Below, piece after piece: positions 1 to 11,076 of a stretch of DNA of 64,000 nucleotides. A model generated the notes under the pieces. The model was not told where the DNA came from, did not search any database, and saw only the letters and a program-made list of their open reading frames with translations. The DNA is from Caldimonas tepidiphila (GTDB lineage Bacteria > Pseudomonadota > Gammaproteobacteria > Burkholderiales > Burkholderiaceae_C), in NCBI RefSeq assembly GCF_003569765.1, contig NZ_QXMG01000005.1:1-64000 (forward strand), given 5' to 3'. Position 1 is the stretch's first letter, and each line of letters opens with the position of its first letter. Position numbers and translations under genes: made by a program.

Positions 1-427
1 CGCTCACAACCGCCGCTCATCAGCAGCGAAGACCGCTATTCTCGCTCGCTTTTCAATTCCTTGTCAAGCGCTCGGTCTTTTCGGCCGCTTCGCGGTCGAC
101 ATCCGCCGACCTCGAAGCCCTCGACCACCCAACCCCGGAATCCGTCCTCGACACCGTAGCGCCTTCCCGGATTCCGCTGCCAGGCAGCGAAGAGGTGAGA
201 CTTTAGCAGTAGGCAAGGCACCGCGCAAGCACTTTTTTGCTGACCGTTTTCGGTCTCGCAGGCCACTCTTGGAAAGGTGCCCCGCGCCCGAACTTGCGCA
301 AGGCGGGATCCTCCCGGCACCGCCCCCGCCTCGCACGCCGTCAGGGTGTCGCCCCTGCGCGACGAGCACATGCGCGATGATGGCGCCCTTCCACTGACAG
401 GAGCAGCGCTCCGAGAGGCAAGCCAAC
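1..427. other. Leading intergenic stretch without a recognisable gene
   Basis: No reading frame on either strand here has a recognisable domain, a plausible ribosome binding site and normal codon use together. No tRNA-like cloverleaf was seen. The last bases carry the purine-rich AGAGG just ahead of the small gene that follows, so the distal part is probably its leader. The window begins inside this stretch, so a gene or terminator may lie just to the left. Confidence 0.5.
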
Positions 428-718
428 ATGTCGATGAAGAGAACCGATCTGGAAAAGAACAAGGGGTTGAAGATTGCCGGCCAGATGAAGCAGGCGGGAG
501 CGCCCGGCCGCTTTGGCGCCAAAGCGGGGTCGGTCCCCGACCGGCGCGAGCGCCGCCGCATCGAGCAGGCCCAGGGGCTCGTGCCCTTCGCTGTGAAGCT
601 GCACGGCGACCTCGTGAAGGAACTCCATGCGCAGGCCGAAGCGCGCGGGCTTCCCCTCAACGAACTGGTGGCCGGGTTGCTGAAGACCGGGCTGGAGCAG
701 TCCCGCTCGGAGGGGTGA
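428..718 (+). CDS. Small basic protein with a ribbon-helix-helix-like C-terminus
   Basis: This 96-residue protein was not matched to a named family. Its first half (residues 1-48) is basic and polar (Lys/Arg/Gly). The second half reads as a short strand (VPFAVKL, about 51-57), a helix (about 58-71), a turn and a second helix (about 74-90). That is the order of a ribbon-helix-helix DNA-binding domain. AGAGG about 8 bases upstream supports this start; the third-codon ATG is an alternative. It is convergent with a ParA-type ATPase 39 bp away. RHH proteins are known ParA partners (ParG, Omega), so it may be a partner or centromere-binding factor. That role is inference from context and fold pattern only. 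Confidence 0.65.
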   Translation: MSMKRTDLEKNKGLKIAGQMKQAGAPGRFGAKAGSVPDRRERRRIEQAQGLVPFAVKLHGDLVKELHAQAEARGLPLNELVAGLLKTGLEQSRSEG

Positions 719-757
719 GGAACGCCTCTGTGCAGCAGGGAGCCTGCTCCTCGTTCT

Positions 758-1531
758 TCATCCTTGCTTGCCCAGCGTCTCGTGCAGCGCGAGGAATTCC
801 TGGGTGAGCTTGTGCCGCGCGTCGAGGTGGATCATCGGCAGCGCCTGCTGGTGCGATTCGCGGATCTTCACGGAAGCGCTCAGGTAGGGCTGCAGCACCG
901 GCAGCCCCTCGTCGATCAGTTCCTGCACCAGCTTCTGCGGCAGGTTGGCGCGGGGCTGGAACTGGTTCACGACGATGCCCTCCACGCGCAGCCCCGCATT
1001 GTGGTCGGCCCGGATCTCCTGCACGTTCTCGAGCAGCGAGTAGAGCGCGCGACGCGAGAAATCGTCGCAGTCGAACGGAATCAAGCACCCCTCCCCGGCA
1101 ATCAGCGCCGAGCGGGTATAGAAATTCAGCGCGGGCGGCGTGTCGATGTAGACCCGGTCGTACTCGGAGGCAATCTCTTCCAGCGCCTCGCGCAGCTTGT
1201 AGATCTTGTAGCGCGACTCCAGCTTGCCCTGCATCTCCTCGAGCTCCGGATGGGAGGGCAGCACATGCAGTCGCTCGAAGGGCGAAGCATGCACGAACTC
1301 GATCACGCTCCTGGGCCGCACGCTGAACTTCAGCATCTGATCGAAGAAGCCGGCCAGTGTCGCCCCGGCAGAGTCGACCGCCGCCCCGAGCAGGTAGTGC
1401 GTCGAGTTGCCCTGGGGGTCGAGGTCCACCACCAGGGTCCGCAGCCCCTTCTGGGCGCTGATCGCGGCGAGGTTGCAGGCAATGGTGGACTTGCCCACCC
1501 CCCCCTTCTGGTTGAACACGACGTGGCGCAT
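758..1531 (-). CDS. ParA/MinD-family ATPase, orphan (no ParB nearby)
   Basis: This 257-residue P-loop ATPase has the deviant Walker A motif KGGVGKST at residues 9-16, the switch I segment DLDPQGN (about 38-44) and a Walker B-like strand VYIDTPP near residue 127. These are the hallmarks of ParA-type proteins that position plasmids, chromosomes or protein cargo on the nucleoid. AGGAAAGG about 9 bases before the ATG fixes the start; the frame stays open far upstream, but that extension has no domain character. No ParB or parS-like repeat was seen. The only neighbour is the convergent small RHH-like gene. A chromosome-partition ParA normally sits beside parB and gidA/gidB, so this is more likely a cargo-positioning or accessory ParA. 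Confidence 0.88.
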   Translation of the reverse strand: MRHVVFNQKGGVGKSTIACNLAAISAQKGLRTLVVDLDPQGNSTHYLLGAAVDSAGATLAGFFDQMLKFSVRPRSVIEFVHASPFERLHVLPSHPELEEMQGKLESRYKIYKLREALEEIASEYDRVYIDTPPALNFYTRSALIAGEGCLIPFDCDDFSRRALYSLLENVQEIRADHNAGLRVEGIVVNQFQPRANLPQKLVQELIDEGLPVLQPYLSASVKIRESHQQALPMIHLDARHKLTQEFLALHETLGKQG

Positions 1532-2313
1532 GGACCGGGACCTTTCCTGAACGAGAGCGGGCATCGACCGGTGCAAGGCGGCTGACGTTGCGGCCCCACG
1601 GTCACCGGCGACCTCCATTGTGCCGCCGGATGCTGCACCGCCGCATGCAGCAGGAAGAAGCGTGTTTTCCGTCCGGTCCCGGAACAAGCGAGAGGATGAC
1701 CCGCCGATCCCCCCCCTGAACGGCAATGAATTAGTAACAAAATATGTCAAGAATATGCAATGCTGGTGCTCCCGGAGCGGGACGTCCGGGAAACGAGTTG
1801 TCGCGATTTCGAAGAGAAGCGGGAACGTGAGCCGGCGGCACGGCATGCCGCGCACTGTTGGAAGATGATGCGTTTGCTGAGAAGACTGGGGAACTACTGG
1901 CTCGGCGCGGTCTACCGCCACCAAGCTGCACGCCGCATGGACCGGGGCATCCATCGGGCCTCGGGTGCCTCGGCAAGGAACTGCGGCAACTGCCTTCGCT
2001 GCCTGCAGCCCGGCCCCCTGCCGTTCAAACGCTGCCAAGCCCATCAACTCGTCGTGCATCGCCGCGACATCTGCAGGAATTTCACGCTCAAGGTCGACGC
2101 CTGAACCCGGGCATCGCAGGAGGCCGCCGCGCCGGGGTGCCCGAGAGACGCCACCTGCCCCCGACACGAGGACGGCGAGCGCCGGGACCGGACTCGTCGA
2201 TGCCCGCGCCCTCGTCGCACGCTGTTTGAGCGCGCGGCGCCCCTCCCCATCGGCTCGCCCGCACCGTCCCCCGGGCCGGCGGATTGCTCGCCTCTGCCTC
2301 CATGGAGGCGTCG
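1532..2313. other. 782-bp stretch with no convincing gene
   Basis: Several frames are open across this region because of the high GC, but none combines a start signal with domain-like sequence. The most protein-like piece is an upstream extension of the parA frame near 1990-2100, which has no match I recognise. The stretch contains one AT-rich patch (about 1725-1762), listed separately. It could hold a decayed gene, a small RNA or simply a long leader; I cannot decide. Confidence 0.45.
1725..1762 (-). promoter_or_regulatory. AT-rich patch with a TTGACA box, possible promoter toward parA
   Basis: This is the lowest-GC segment in the first 2.3 kb. On the minus strand it contains a perfect TTGACA (complement of 1745-1750), but no good -10 hexamer lies 16-18 bases further on. 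If used, it would give parA a leader of about 190 bases. The assignment rests on base composition and one hexamer only. Confidence 0.25.
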
Positions 2314-4359
<2,046 letters not shown>

Positions 4360-4440
4360 GACGCGCCGGTCCCGGCGCCCCTCGCGGCGTCCGCCCGGAT
4401 TGCCGACAATGATCCCTTCCTCCCGCACTGACGAGGTCGC

Positions 4441-5451
4441 ATGAAACTTTCCGTCCTGGACCAGTCCGTCGCCCTGAGCGGCCACGGCGAAGACGAAGCG
4501 ATCCGCGACACCGTGTCGCTTGCCGAGCACTGCGAGGCGCTCGGCTACGACCGCTTCTGGCTCAGCGAGCACCACAGCCTGCCGACCATCGTCGGCACCG
4601 CGCCCGAGGTGCTGATGGCCGCGATCGCGATGCGCACGCAGCGCATCCGCATCGGCAGCGCCGGCGTGATGCTGCCGCACTACTCGGCGCTGAAGGTCGC
4701 GGAGCAGTTCCGCGTGCTGGACTCGCTGGCGCCGGGCCGCATCGACCTCGGCGTCGGCCGCGCGCCGGGCGGCGACATGCGCACCGCGCGCGCGTTGAAC
4801 CCGAACGCCTACATGGCGGCCGAGAACTTCCCCGAGCAGGTGCAGGACCTGCAGGCCTGGCTCACCGGGCTGCCGCACCGCGGCATCTGCGCGCACCCGG
4901 CCGGCCCGATCGGCGACCGCACCTTCGAGCGCATCCCCGACGTCTGGATGCTCGGCAGCTCCGACTACGGCGCGCGGCTCGCGGCGCAGCTCGGCCTGCC
5001 CTACGCCTTCGCCTACTTCTTCATGGACGGCGACGGGGTCGATGAGTCGCTCGCCCTCTACCGCTCGCTCTACAGCCCGAGCGAGCGCCATCCGAAGCCG
5101 CAGGCGACGATCTGCGTCTGGGCGCTGGCCGCCGACACCGACGAGGAGGCGCGCCACCACGCGCTCAGCCGCGAGCGCTGGCGGCTCGACCGCGCGCGCG
5201 GCGTGTTCGGGCCGCTGCAGTCCCCGGACACGGTGGCGACGGTCGGCTTCTCGGCGTCGGAGCTGGAGACGCTGGCGATCGCGCGCAGCAAGGCCTTCGT
5301 CGGCAGCGCCGAGCGGGTCGCCGAGCAGCTGCGCGAGCTCGCCGGGCGGCTCGCGCTCGACGAGCTCGTGATCAACACCTGGGCCCACGACCCGGCGGTG
5401 CGCCGCCACTCCTACGCGCTGATCGCGCGCGAGTTCGGCAAGGCGGGCTGA
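4441..5451 (+). CDS. LLM-class flavin-dependent oxidoreductase
   Basis: This 336-residue protein is a bacterial luciferase-like monooxygenase with a TIM-barrel fold. It opens with the family signature of short strands (MKLSVLDQS), the FWLSEHHSLP segment near residue 38, and the loop RIDLGVGRAPGGD near residue 100 that contacts flavin phosphate. It probably uses FMNH2 supplied by a separate reductase; the substrate cannot be predicted. GAGG 6-7 bases before the ATG supports the start. It is the type often annotated MsnO8-like. The stop is 35 bp before the pseudouridine synthase, so the two may be co-transcribed. Confidence 0.9.
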   Translation: MKLSVLDQSVALSGHGEDEAIRDTVSLAEHCEALGYDRFWLSEHHSLPTIVGTAPEVLMAAIAMRTQRIRIGSAGVMLPHYSALKVAEQFRVLDSLAPGRIDLGVGRAPGGDMRTARALNPNAYMAAENFPEQVQDLQAWLTGLPHRGICAHPAGPIGDRTFERIPDVWMLGSSDYGARLAAQLGLPYAFAYFFMDGDGVDESLALYRSLYSPSERHPKPQATICVWALAADTDEEARHHALSRERWRLDRARGVFGPLQSPDTVATVGFSASELETLAIARSKAFVGSAERVAEQLRELAGRLALDELVINTWAHDPAVRRHSYALIAREFGKAG

Positions 5452-5486
5452 GCCGGGCCGCGGCGGCGCATGGACAATGCGCGCCG

Positions 5487-6149
5487 ATGGAACAAGCCCC
5501 CCCGACCGAGCCGCCGCTCGAGCTGCTGCACGCCGACGAGGCCCTGCTCGTGCTGGTCAAGCCCGCCGGGCTGCTCGCGGTGCCGGGCCGCGGCGAGGAC
5601 AAGCAGGACTGCCTCGCGGCGCGCGCGCAGGCCTGCTTTCCCGACGCCCGCGTCGTGCACCGGCTCGACATGTCCACCTCCGGCCTGATGCTGATGGCGC
5701 GCGGCGATGAGGCACAACGCCGGCTCGGCCGCGCCTTCGAGACGCGGCGGGTGCACAAGCGCTACGTCGCGCTCGTCGACGGAAGGCTGGGGCTGGCGGG
5801 CGGCGGCTGGCGCACGCTCGAGCTGCCGCTCGCCTGCGACTGGCCGAATCGCCCGCGGCAGATCGTCAGCTTCGAGCACGGCAAGCCGGCCGTGACGCGC
5901 TGGCGCGTGCTCGCGCACGACCTGCCGCCCGGCACCACCCGCGTCGAGCTCGAGCCGGTCACCGGCCGCTCGCACCAGCTGCGCGTGCACATGCGCGCGC
6001 TCGGCCACCCGATGCTCGGCGACGCGCTCTACGCCTCCCCGGCCGTGCAGGCGCTCGCCCCCCGGCTGCTGCTGCACGCCTGGCGCCTCGAGCTCGAGCA
6101 TCCGGCCAGCGGCGCGGCGATGGAGTTCGAGTGCCCGCCGCCGTTCTGA
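5487..6149 (+). CDS. RluA-family rRNA/tRNA pseudouridine synthase
   Basis: This 220-residue protein contains the catalytic signature HRLDMSTSGL (about 56-65), in which Asp59 is the expected nucleophile. The downstream TGRSHQLRVHM element (about 158-168) is also present. The size equals E. coli RluA (about 219 residues) and there is no N-terminal S4 domain, unlike RluC/RluD. Among RluA-type enzymes it most resembles RluA itself, which modifies 23S rRNA U746 and tRNA U32, but the exact target is inferred. It follows the monooxygenase by 35 bp and converges on the DUF389 gene. Confidence 0.88.
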   Translation: MEQAPPTEPPLELLHADEALLVLVKPAGLLAVPGRGEDKQDCLAARAQACFPDARVVHRLDMSTSGLMLMARGDEAQRRLGRAFETRRVHKRYVALVDGRLGLAGGGWRTLELPLACDWPNRPRQIVSFEHGKPAVTRWRVLAHDLPPGTTRVELEPVTGRSHQLRVHMRALGHPMLGDALYASPAVQALAPRLLLHAWRLELEHPASGAAMEFECPPPF

Positions 6150-6158
6150 GCCGGTCCT

Positions 6159-7094
6159 TCAGTCGACGATGCCGCGGCGGTGGATGCGCCAACGTTTCCA
6201 GCCGAACACCAGCCCCGAGGTCAGGATCACCAGCAGGGCATCGAGCAGCCAGCGCTTGGCCCCCTGGGCGGATAGGTAGGGGTCGCCCAGCACCAGCCCG
6301 AGGCTGACCATCGCCGCCGCGGGCACCAGCGCCAGCGCGATCATCACGCCGGCGGTGAGCACCGAGCGGTGCGTCGCGAGCACGATCGCGCCGACCACGC
6401 CCGCGAGCAGCGAGACGAGGATCGAACTCGCGGAGATCGAGACCCAGTACGACAGCAGCGAGCCCTGCGCGAGGTAGGCACTGCCGCTCATCGGAAGCTG
6501 CAGCATGTCCATCGCCAGCATCAGCAGCGGCGCCAGCAGCGCACCCGCGAGCAGCGCGAGATAGCCCTTCAGGACGTCGGCCAGCCCGCGGCGCAGGCCG
6601 TGTCCCCCGCAACCCAGCCCCAGGCCCATGCGCGACAGCGGCTCGAAGCCCGGCGCCACCACCATCGCCGCGATGACCACGTGCAGAGAGTCCGTCAGCA
6701 GGCCGATCGACGCCAGCGCTCCGCTGCAGGCCATGTTGACCAGCGAGTTGGCGCTCATGTGGCTCTCGGCGACGATCATGAAGTCGATCTCCTCCCAGGT
6801 CGCCTCGCTGCTGTCGTGGGCCAGCGCGCGCAGGTGCGGCGAGGACACCACGCTGGCCGGGCGCTGCGTGCTCACCGAACTGCCCTCCCCGCGCAGCAGC
6901 CCACGCTCGTCGAGCCAGCCCACCACCTGCGGCAGCGCGCGGCCGAGCACCGTGAGGCGGATCACGTCGCCGGGCGGCGTCAGCGATGCGCCCGGCTGCA
7001 GCTGCACCTGCATCACGCCGCTCATCGCCTGCAGTCTTTCCACGACGGCGCCGGAGTGCTTGGACGGAAGGACAATCTCGACGGTTCTCGTCAT
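6159..7094 (-). CDS. DUF389 / TIGR00341-type membrane protein
   Basis: This 311-residue protein has a soluble N-terminal part (about 1-95) followed by about six hydrophobic segments. The stretch VVIAAMVVAPGFEPL near residue 140 corresponds to the DUF389 core motif (typically AAMLISPLMGP). The C-terminus is positively charged. The family is of unknown function. AAAGGGG about 7 bases upstream supports the ATG. The gene is convergent with the pseudouridine synthase (9 bp gap) and 125 bp separate it from the upstream minus-strand gene. Confidence 0.85.
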   Translation of the reverse strand: MTRTVEIVLPSKHSGAVVERLQAMSGVMQVQLQPGASLTPPGDVIRLTVLGRALPQVVGWLDERGLLRGEGSSVSTQRPASVVSSPHLRALAHDSSEATWEEIDFMIVAESHMSANSLVNMACSGALASIGLLTDSLHVVIAAMVVAPGFEPLSRMGLGLGCGGHGLRRGLADVLKGYLALLAGALLAPLLMLAMDMLQLPMSGSAYLAQGSLLSYWVSISASSILVSLLAGVVGAIVLATHRSVLTAGVMIALALVPAAAMVSLGLVLGDPYLSAQGAKRWLLDALLVILTSGLVFGWKRWRIHRRGIVD

Positions 7095-7219
7095 CGCGCG
7101 CCCCTTTCAAGGAGGCCGGCAGGCACACCCGGACGGCGCCCTGCACGGCTGTTCCGCCCGGGGCAAACGCGATGCCGTCGCGGGGTCCGGTTCCTTGACG
7201 GGGCCGCGCACGCGAAGCG

Positions 7220-7924
7220 CTAGCGGGACGCGGCCCCTCCCGGCGCCGGGTCACCAGCGGAGCGATGCAGTGGCGCGCTCAGCCGCTCGAAGCGCGCCGG
7301 CGCGACGTACTGCAGCACCTCGCGCCCCTTCGCGTCGAGCGTCAGCGCCAGCCCCTTGCCCGGGTAGAGGAAGTGCTCGACCTGCTCGGAGGTGCGGATG
7401 CGCTCGGCCGGCTCGCCGAAACGCTGCAGCACCACCGCCTCGTCGAGCTGCGCCGACGGGACGAAGCTGATGCCGAGCAGCGGCGCACGCAGCGCCGCCT
7501 CCACGTCCTCGGGATGCAGCGTGAAGCGGCGCGTGGTGCTGTCCATGAACTCCGTCTTGACCGCGCGCTCGCGCAGGCGCTGCACCTGCCGCGCCGGCAG
7601 GTCCGCGGCGAGCACCATGCGCCCCGTCACGACGCCGGCGGTGAGGTTCTCGAAATAGGCCTCGAGCGCGCCGCTCTCGCCCGGTGCCGCGACCACCGCG
7701 AGCTGCATCTCCGGGCCCCACAGTGCGCGTGCGTCGCCGAGCGTGGCCCCGCCGCCGAGGGCGAGCCCGAACACCCGCGAGGCGCCGCCCTCGAGCGGCT
7801 CGATCTGCCACGGCAGGTGGCGAATCGGCTCCGATGGCTGCGGGCCGCGCACGGCATGCCAGACGACCGGCGCGATCAGCACGAGCGCCACCAGCAGCAG
7901 GATCAGGGCGAGAGCTTTCTTCAT
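7220..7924 (-). CDS. Conserved hypothetical protein with an N-terminal membrane anchor
   Basis: This 234-residue protein was not matched to a named family. An N-terminal hydrophobic helix (residues 2-20, MKK followed by leucine-rich sequence) should act as an uncleaved anchor or signal peptide. The remaining about 210 residues would be periplasmic. They are mixed alpha/beta with no cysteine pairs and no catalytic motif I recognise. The ATG at 7924 was chosen because the signal-like sequence starts there; the frame is open for 20 more codons without hydrophobic character. It is divergent from the Tim44-like gene. Confidence 0.7.
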   Translation of the reverse strand: MKKALALILLLVALVLIAPVVWHAVRGPQPSEPIRHLPWQIEPLEGGASRVFGLALGGGATLGDARALWGPEMQLAVVAAPGESGALEAYFENLTAGVVTGRMVLAADLPARQVQRLRERAVKTEFMDSTTRRFTLHPEDVEAALRAPLLGISFVPSAQLDEAVVLQRFGEPAERIRTSEQVEHFLYPGKGLALTLDAKGREVLQYVAPARFERLSAPLHRSAGDPAPGGAASR

Positions 7925-8157
7925 GAGGGCGGGATGCGGCCAAGGGGTCGGGAGGACAGGCCGATTGTCGCGCCCCCGGCGCACGCCGCCCGCCCCGCTT
8001 GGTTACCATCGTCGCTCGGCCGCGCAGCGGCAGGAAAAAACGTCCCCGGGCGTGCGATTTGCGGAACCTGCGGCATCCGCGCGAGTCCTATACCTTCAAG
8101 CCCCTGGTCAAGAGCCGCAGGTGCGGCTCAGGGCAGTCGATCGAGGAGACCCTTCAA

Positions 8158-9171
8158 ATGAAAAAGATGTTTGTCGGCGCGATGGTCGCGCTGATGGCGG
8201 TGGGCATGACGGCGACGTCCATCGATGTCGAGGCCAAGCGGCTCGGCGGCGGGGGCTCGTCCGGCATGAGCCGGCAGACGCCGGCACGCCAGGCGCCCAC
8301 CAATCCTCCGCCGCAGCAGCACCCCGCGCAGAACAACGCCGCCGGGCAGAACACGACCAATCCGGGCGGCCAGGCCCCGGCGAGCCCGGCAGCCGCCGCG
8401 CCCGTCGCGGGTGCCGCCGCGGGCGCTGCCGCGCAGGGCGCGCGCCGCTCGTGGATGGGTCCGATCGCCGGCCTCGCCGCCGGTCTCGGCCTCGCGGCGC
8501 TGGCGAGCCACCTCGGCTTCGGCGAGGAGCTGGCCAACTTCATGATGCTGATGCTGATCGGCATCGTGGCGTTCGCGCTGATCGCCTTCCTGGTGCGCCG
8601 CTTCGCCGCCAACAAGGCACAGGGTGCGCGCGGCATGCAGTACGCCGGCGCGGGCGCGCCGATGGGCAATACGCTGTCCGGCCAGGACTCGGCACTGCAG
8701 CGCAGCGGCACCGCGATGGGCGGCAGCTACGGCAGCCCGGCGGCCTCGACCGGCCTCGCGGCCGCGCCGCTGGTCCAGACCGGCGCCCCGTCCGCGCTGC
8801 CGGCCGACTTCGACCGCAGCGCCTTCGAGCGTGTCGCGAAGCTGATCTTCATCCGCCTGCAGGCTGCCAACGATGCCGGCGACCTCGAGGACCTGCGCCG
8901 CTTCACGACGCCGGAGATGTTCGCCGCGGCGCGGCTCGACATCCAGGACCGCCGCGGCGGCGCCCAGCAGACCGACGTCGTGCAGCTCGACGCCGAGGTG
9001 GTCGACTTCGCCCGCGAGAGCGACCGCGAGGTGGTGAGCGTGCGCTACCACGGCCTGATCCGCGAGGAGGCCAACGGCACCGCCCAGACCTTCGACGAGA
9101 TCTGGCACCTGGTGCGGCCGGCCGACGGCAGCCGCGAGTGGGCGATCGCCGGCATCCAGCAGAGCGCCTGA
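8158..9171 (+). CDS. Tim44-domain membrane protein
   Basis: This 337-residue protein has a signal peptide (about 1-26, ending near DVEA), a low-complexity Gln/Asn/Pro/Ala linker, and a hydrophobic pair (about 100-150) that includes the MMLMLIGIVAFALIAFLV membrane segment. The C-terminal Tim44-like alpha+beta domain covers about 215-335. Bacterial Tim44-like proteins are widespread in proteobacteria; their role is unclear and need not be protein import. GAGGAGA about 8 bases before the ATG supports the start. A strong hairpin terminator follows at 9221. Confidence 0.87.
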   Translation: MKKMFVGAMVALMAVGMTATSIDVEAKRLGGGGSSGMSRQTPARQAPTNPPPQQHPAQNNAAGQNTTNPGGQAPASPAAAAPVAGAAAGAAAQGARRSWMGPIAGLAAGLGLAALASHLGFGEELANFMMLMLIGIVAFALIAFLVRRFAANKAQGARGMQYAGAGAPMGNTLSGQDSALQRSGTAMGGSYGSPAASTGLAAAPLVQTGAPSALPADFDRSAFERVAKLIFIRLQAANDAGDLEDLRRFTTPEMFAAARLDIQDRRGGAQQTDVVQLDAEVVDFARESDREVVSVRYHGLIREEANGTAQTFDEIWHLVRPADGSREWAIAGIQQSA

Positions 9172-9220
9172 CGCCCCGTCGGGAGACGGCGCCCGCCGCG
9201 CTCCCGCAATGAAGGAACGA

Positions 9221-9255
9221 CGCCCCGGCCGGGCCCGCCCGCCGGGGCGTTTCTT
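9221..9255 (+). terminator. Rho-independent terminator after the Tim44-like gene
   Basis: A 9-bp perfect stem (CGCCCCGGC at 9221-9229 with GCCGGGGCG at 9241-9249) closes an 11-base loop and is followed by TTTCTT. It lies 50 bp after the Tim44-like stop and before the MFS gene. Confidence 0.7.
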
Positions 9256-9347
9256 CGTCAGGGGACGGGCATGCTGCGGCCCGCACGGCACGCCGTGTCC
9301 TTGCGCGCTAAGCTCGCTGCCTTTTGCCGGCAGCCCCCCCGACCACC

Positions 9348-10559
9348 GTGGCCCCCGACTCCCTGCTCTCGTTCCGCGCCTTCCTGCAGTTCTGGTGGGC
9401 GCGCCTGGCCGGCACCTCGGCCAACCAGATGATGATGGTGGCGGTCGGCTGGCAGATGTACGACCTCACCGGCAGCGCCTGGGACCTGGGCCTGGTCGGG
9501 CTGCTGCAGTTCCTGCCGGCGCTGGCGCTGACGCTGGTGGCCGGCCATGTCGCCGACCGCTTCCGGCGCGAGCGGGTGCTCGCGCTGTGCATGGCGGCGC
9601 AGCTCGCGGTGGTCGCGGTGCTGCTCGCGGCGACGCAGGGGGGCTGGGCGAGCCGCGACCTGCTGCTCGGCCTGTCGCTCGCGCTCGGCGGCGCCAAGGC
9701 CTTCCAGATGCCCTCGCAGCAGGCGCTCGCGCCGCTGCTGGTGCCGGCGGCGGTGCTGCCGCGGGCGTTGGCCTTCAGCTCGGCCGGCATGCAGGGGGCG
9801 ATCATCGCCGGGCCGGCGATCGGCGGCTTCATCTACGTCGCGGGCGCCTCGGCGGTCTACACGGTCTGCGCGCTGCTGTTCGCGCTCGCCGCCGCGCTGC
9901 TGCTGCGCCTGCGCTACGACCACGAGCCGCCGCCGCGCGAGCCGGTGACGCTCGCCTCGCTGCTGGCCGGGGTGCGCTACATCCGCGAGCGCCGCGTGGT
10001 GCTCGGCGCGATCTCGCTCGACCTGTTCGCGGTGCTGCTCGGCGGCGCCACGGCGCTGCTGCCGATCTTCGCGAAGGACGTGCTGCATGTCGGGCCCTGG
10101 GGCCTGGGCCTGCTGCGCGGCGCGCCGGCGGTGGGCGCGCTGCTGATGTCGATCGCGCTGACGCGCTGGCCGATCACGCGCCGCGCCGGCGCGCTGATGT
10201 TCGCCGCGGTGGCGGTCTACGGCGTCGCGACGCTGGTGTTCGCGCTGTCGGAAGTGTTCGCGCTATCGCTCGCCGCGCTGGCGGTCTCGGGCGCGGCCGA
10301 CATGGTCAGCGTCGTGATCCGCCAGTCGCTGGTGCAGCTCGAGACGCCGGACGCGATGCGCGGGCGCGTCAGCGCGGTCAATTCGGTCTTCATCGGTGCC
10401 TCGAACCAGCTCGGCGAGTTCGAGTCGGGCGCGACCGCGGCGCTGCTCGGGCCGGTCGGCTCGGTGGTGCTCGGCGGCGCCGGCACGCTGCTGGTGGCGG
10501 GGCTGTGGATGCGCCTCTTCCCGGAGCTGGCGCGGCGCGAGAAGCTCGCGCAGGGCTGA
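9348..10559 (+). CDS. MFS transporter, EntS/DHA3-like
   Basis: This is a major facilitator protein of about 403 residues with about 12 hydrophobic segments. It has the loop 2-3 motif GHVADRFRRERV (family motif A, G-x-x-x-D-R-x-x-R) near residue 68. The start region (SLLSFRAFLQFW) matches DHA3-type multidrug or enterobactin-exporter-like proteins, pointing to drug/siderophore efflux by proton antiport; the substrate is not predictable. The start is uncertain: GTG at 9348 fits the family, TTG at 9324 is in frame, and neither has a clear ribosome binding site. The downstream gene converges. Confidence 0.85.
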   Translation: MAPDSLLSFRAFLQFWWARLAGTSANQMMMVAVGWQMYDLTGSAWDLGLVGLLQFLPALALTLVAGHVADRFRRERVLALCMAAQLAVVAVLLAATQGGWASRDLLLGLSLALGGAKAFQMPSQQALAPLLVPAAVLPRALAFSSAGMQGAIIAGPAIGGFIYVAGASAVYTVCALLFALAAALLLRLRYDHEPPPREPVTLASLLAGVRYIRERRVVLGAISLDLFAVLLGGATALLPIFAKDVLHVGPWGLGLLRGAPAVGALLMSIALTRWPITRRAGALMFAAVAVYGVATLVFALSEVFALSLAALAVSGAADMVSVVIRQSLVQLETPDAMRGRVSAVNSVFIGASNQLGEFESGATAALLGPVGSVVLGGAGTLLVAGLWMRLFPELARREKLAQG

Positions 10560-10574
10560 GCGCCGGTCCCCGCG

Positions 10575-10919
10575 TCAGCGCCGCGACGGCAGGCTGGCCG
10601 GGGGAACCTCGCGCACCTCGACGTCCACTACCTCGGCGTCGACGACCCTCGCGCCGCCGCGCCAGGCTTGCGCGCCGCCCGCCGGCCGCCGCATGCCCGC
10701 GGCCGTGAAAGGCCGGCGGGCGGTGGCGGCGCGGAACATGCGCCAGTACAGGCCCATCTGCGGACCGCGCCCGCGCAGCAGGCCCCACAGCACCATGCCG
10801 AGCACCGCGACCAGGCCGGCCGCGAGCAAGGCCAGCGTGAACACCAGCCCGCAGAGCAGCAGCACGCCTCGCAGCAGCGCGGAGACGATTCGTCGGGGCA
10901 GGTCGGCCAGGGCGTTCAT
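10575..10919 (-). CDS. Small membrane protein of unknown function
   Basis: This protein of about 114 residues has an amphipathic basic N-terminus and two hydrophobic stretches (about 12-50: LLRGVLLLCGLVFTLALLAA and a second glycine-rich segment). A basic cytoplasmic region and an acidic valine-rich tail (about 90-105) follow. I do not recognise the family, although similarly built proteins are common in betaproteobacteria. ATG at 10919 gives the natural basic-then-hydrophobic start; ATG at 10937 adds six residues. Neither has a clear ribosome binding site. Confidence 0.55.
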   Translation of the reverse strand: MNALADLPRRIVSALLRGVLLLCGLVFTLALLAAGLVAVLGMVLWGLLRGRGPQMGLYWRMFRAATARRPFTAAGMRRPAGGAQAWRGGARVVDAEVVDVEVREVPPASLPSRR

Positions 10920-11076
10920 CACGGGACTTTCGGGCATTGCAAAGAATTCTTAGATGGCGGTGGCGGCGAAAGTTTCAAGCCGACAGGCGAATCCGCGATC
11001 AATCCGGCCCGGCTCCCGTCCCCGTGTGCGCAGGGACTGCTCTCCCGCTCCGCCCCCCTCGCCCCCCTCGCCGCCA

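Noticed and set aside
758-2167. Extended ParA of 469 residues
   Set aside because: The extra N-terminal part has no domain, and a good ribosome binding site sits at the internal ATG at 1531 directly before the Walker A motif.
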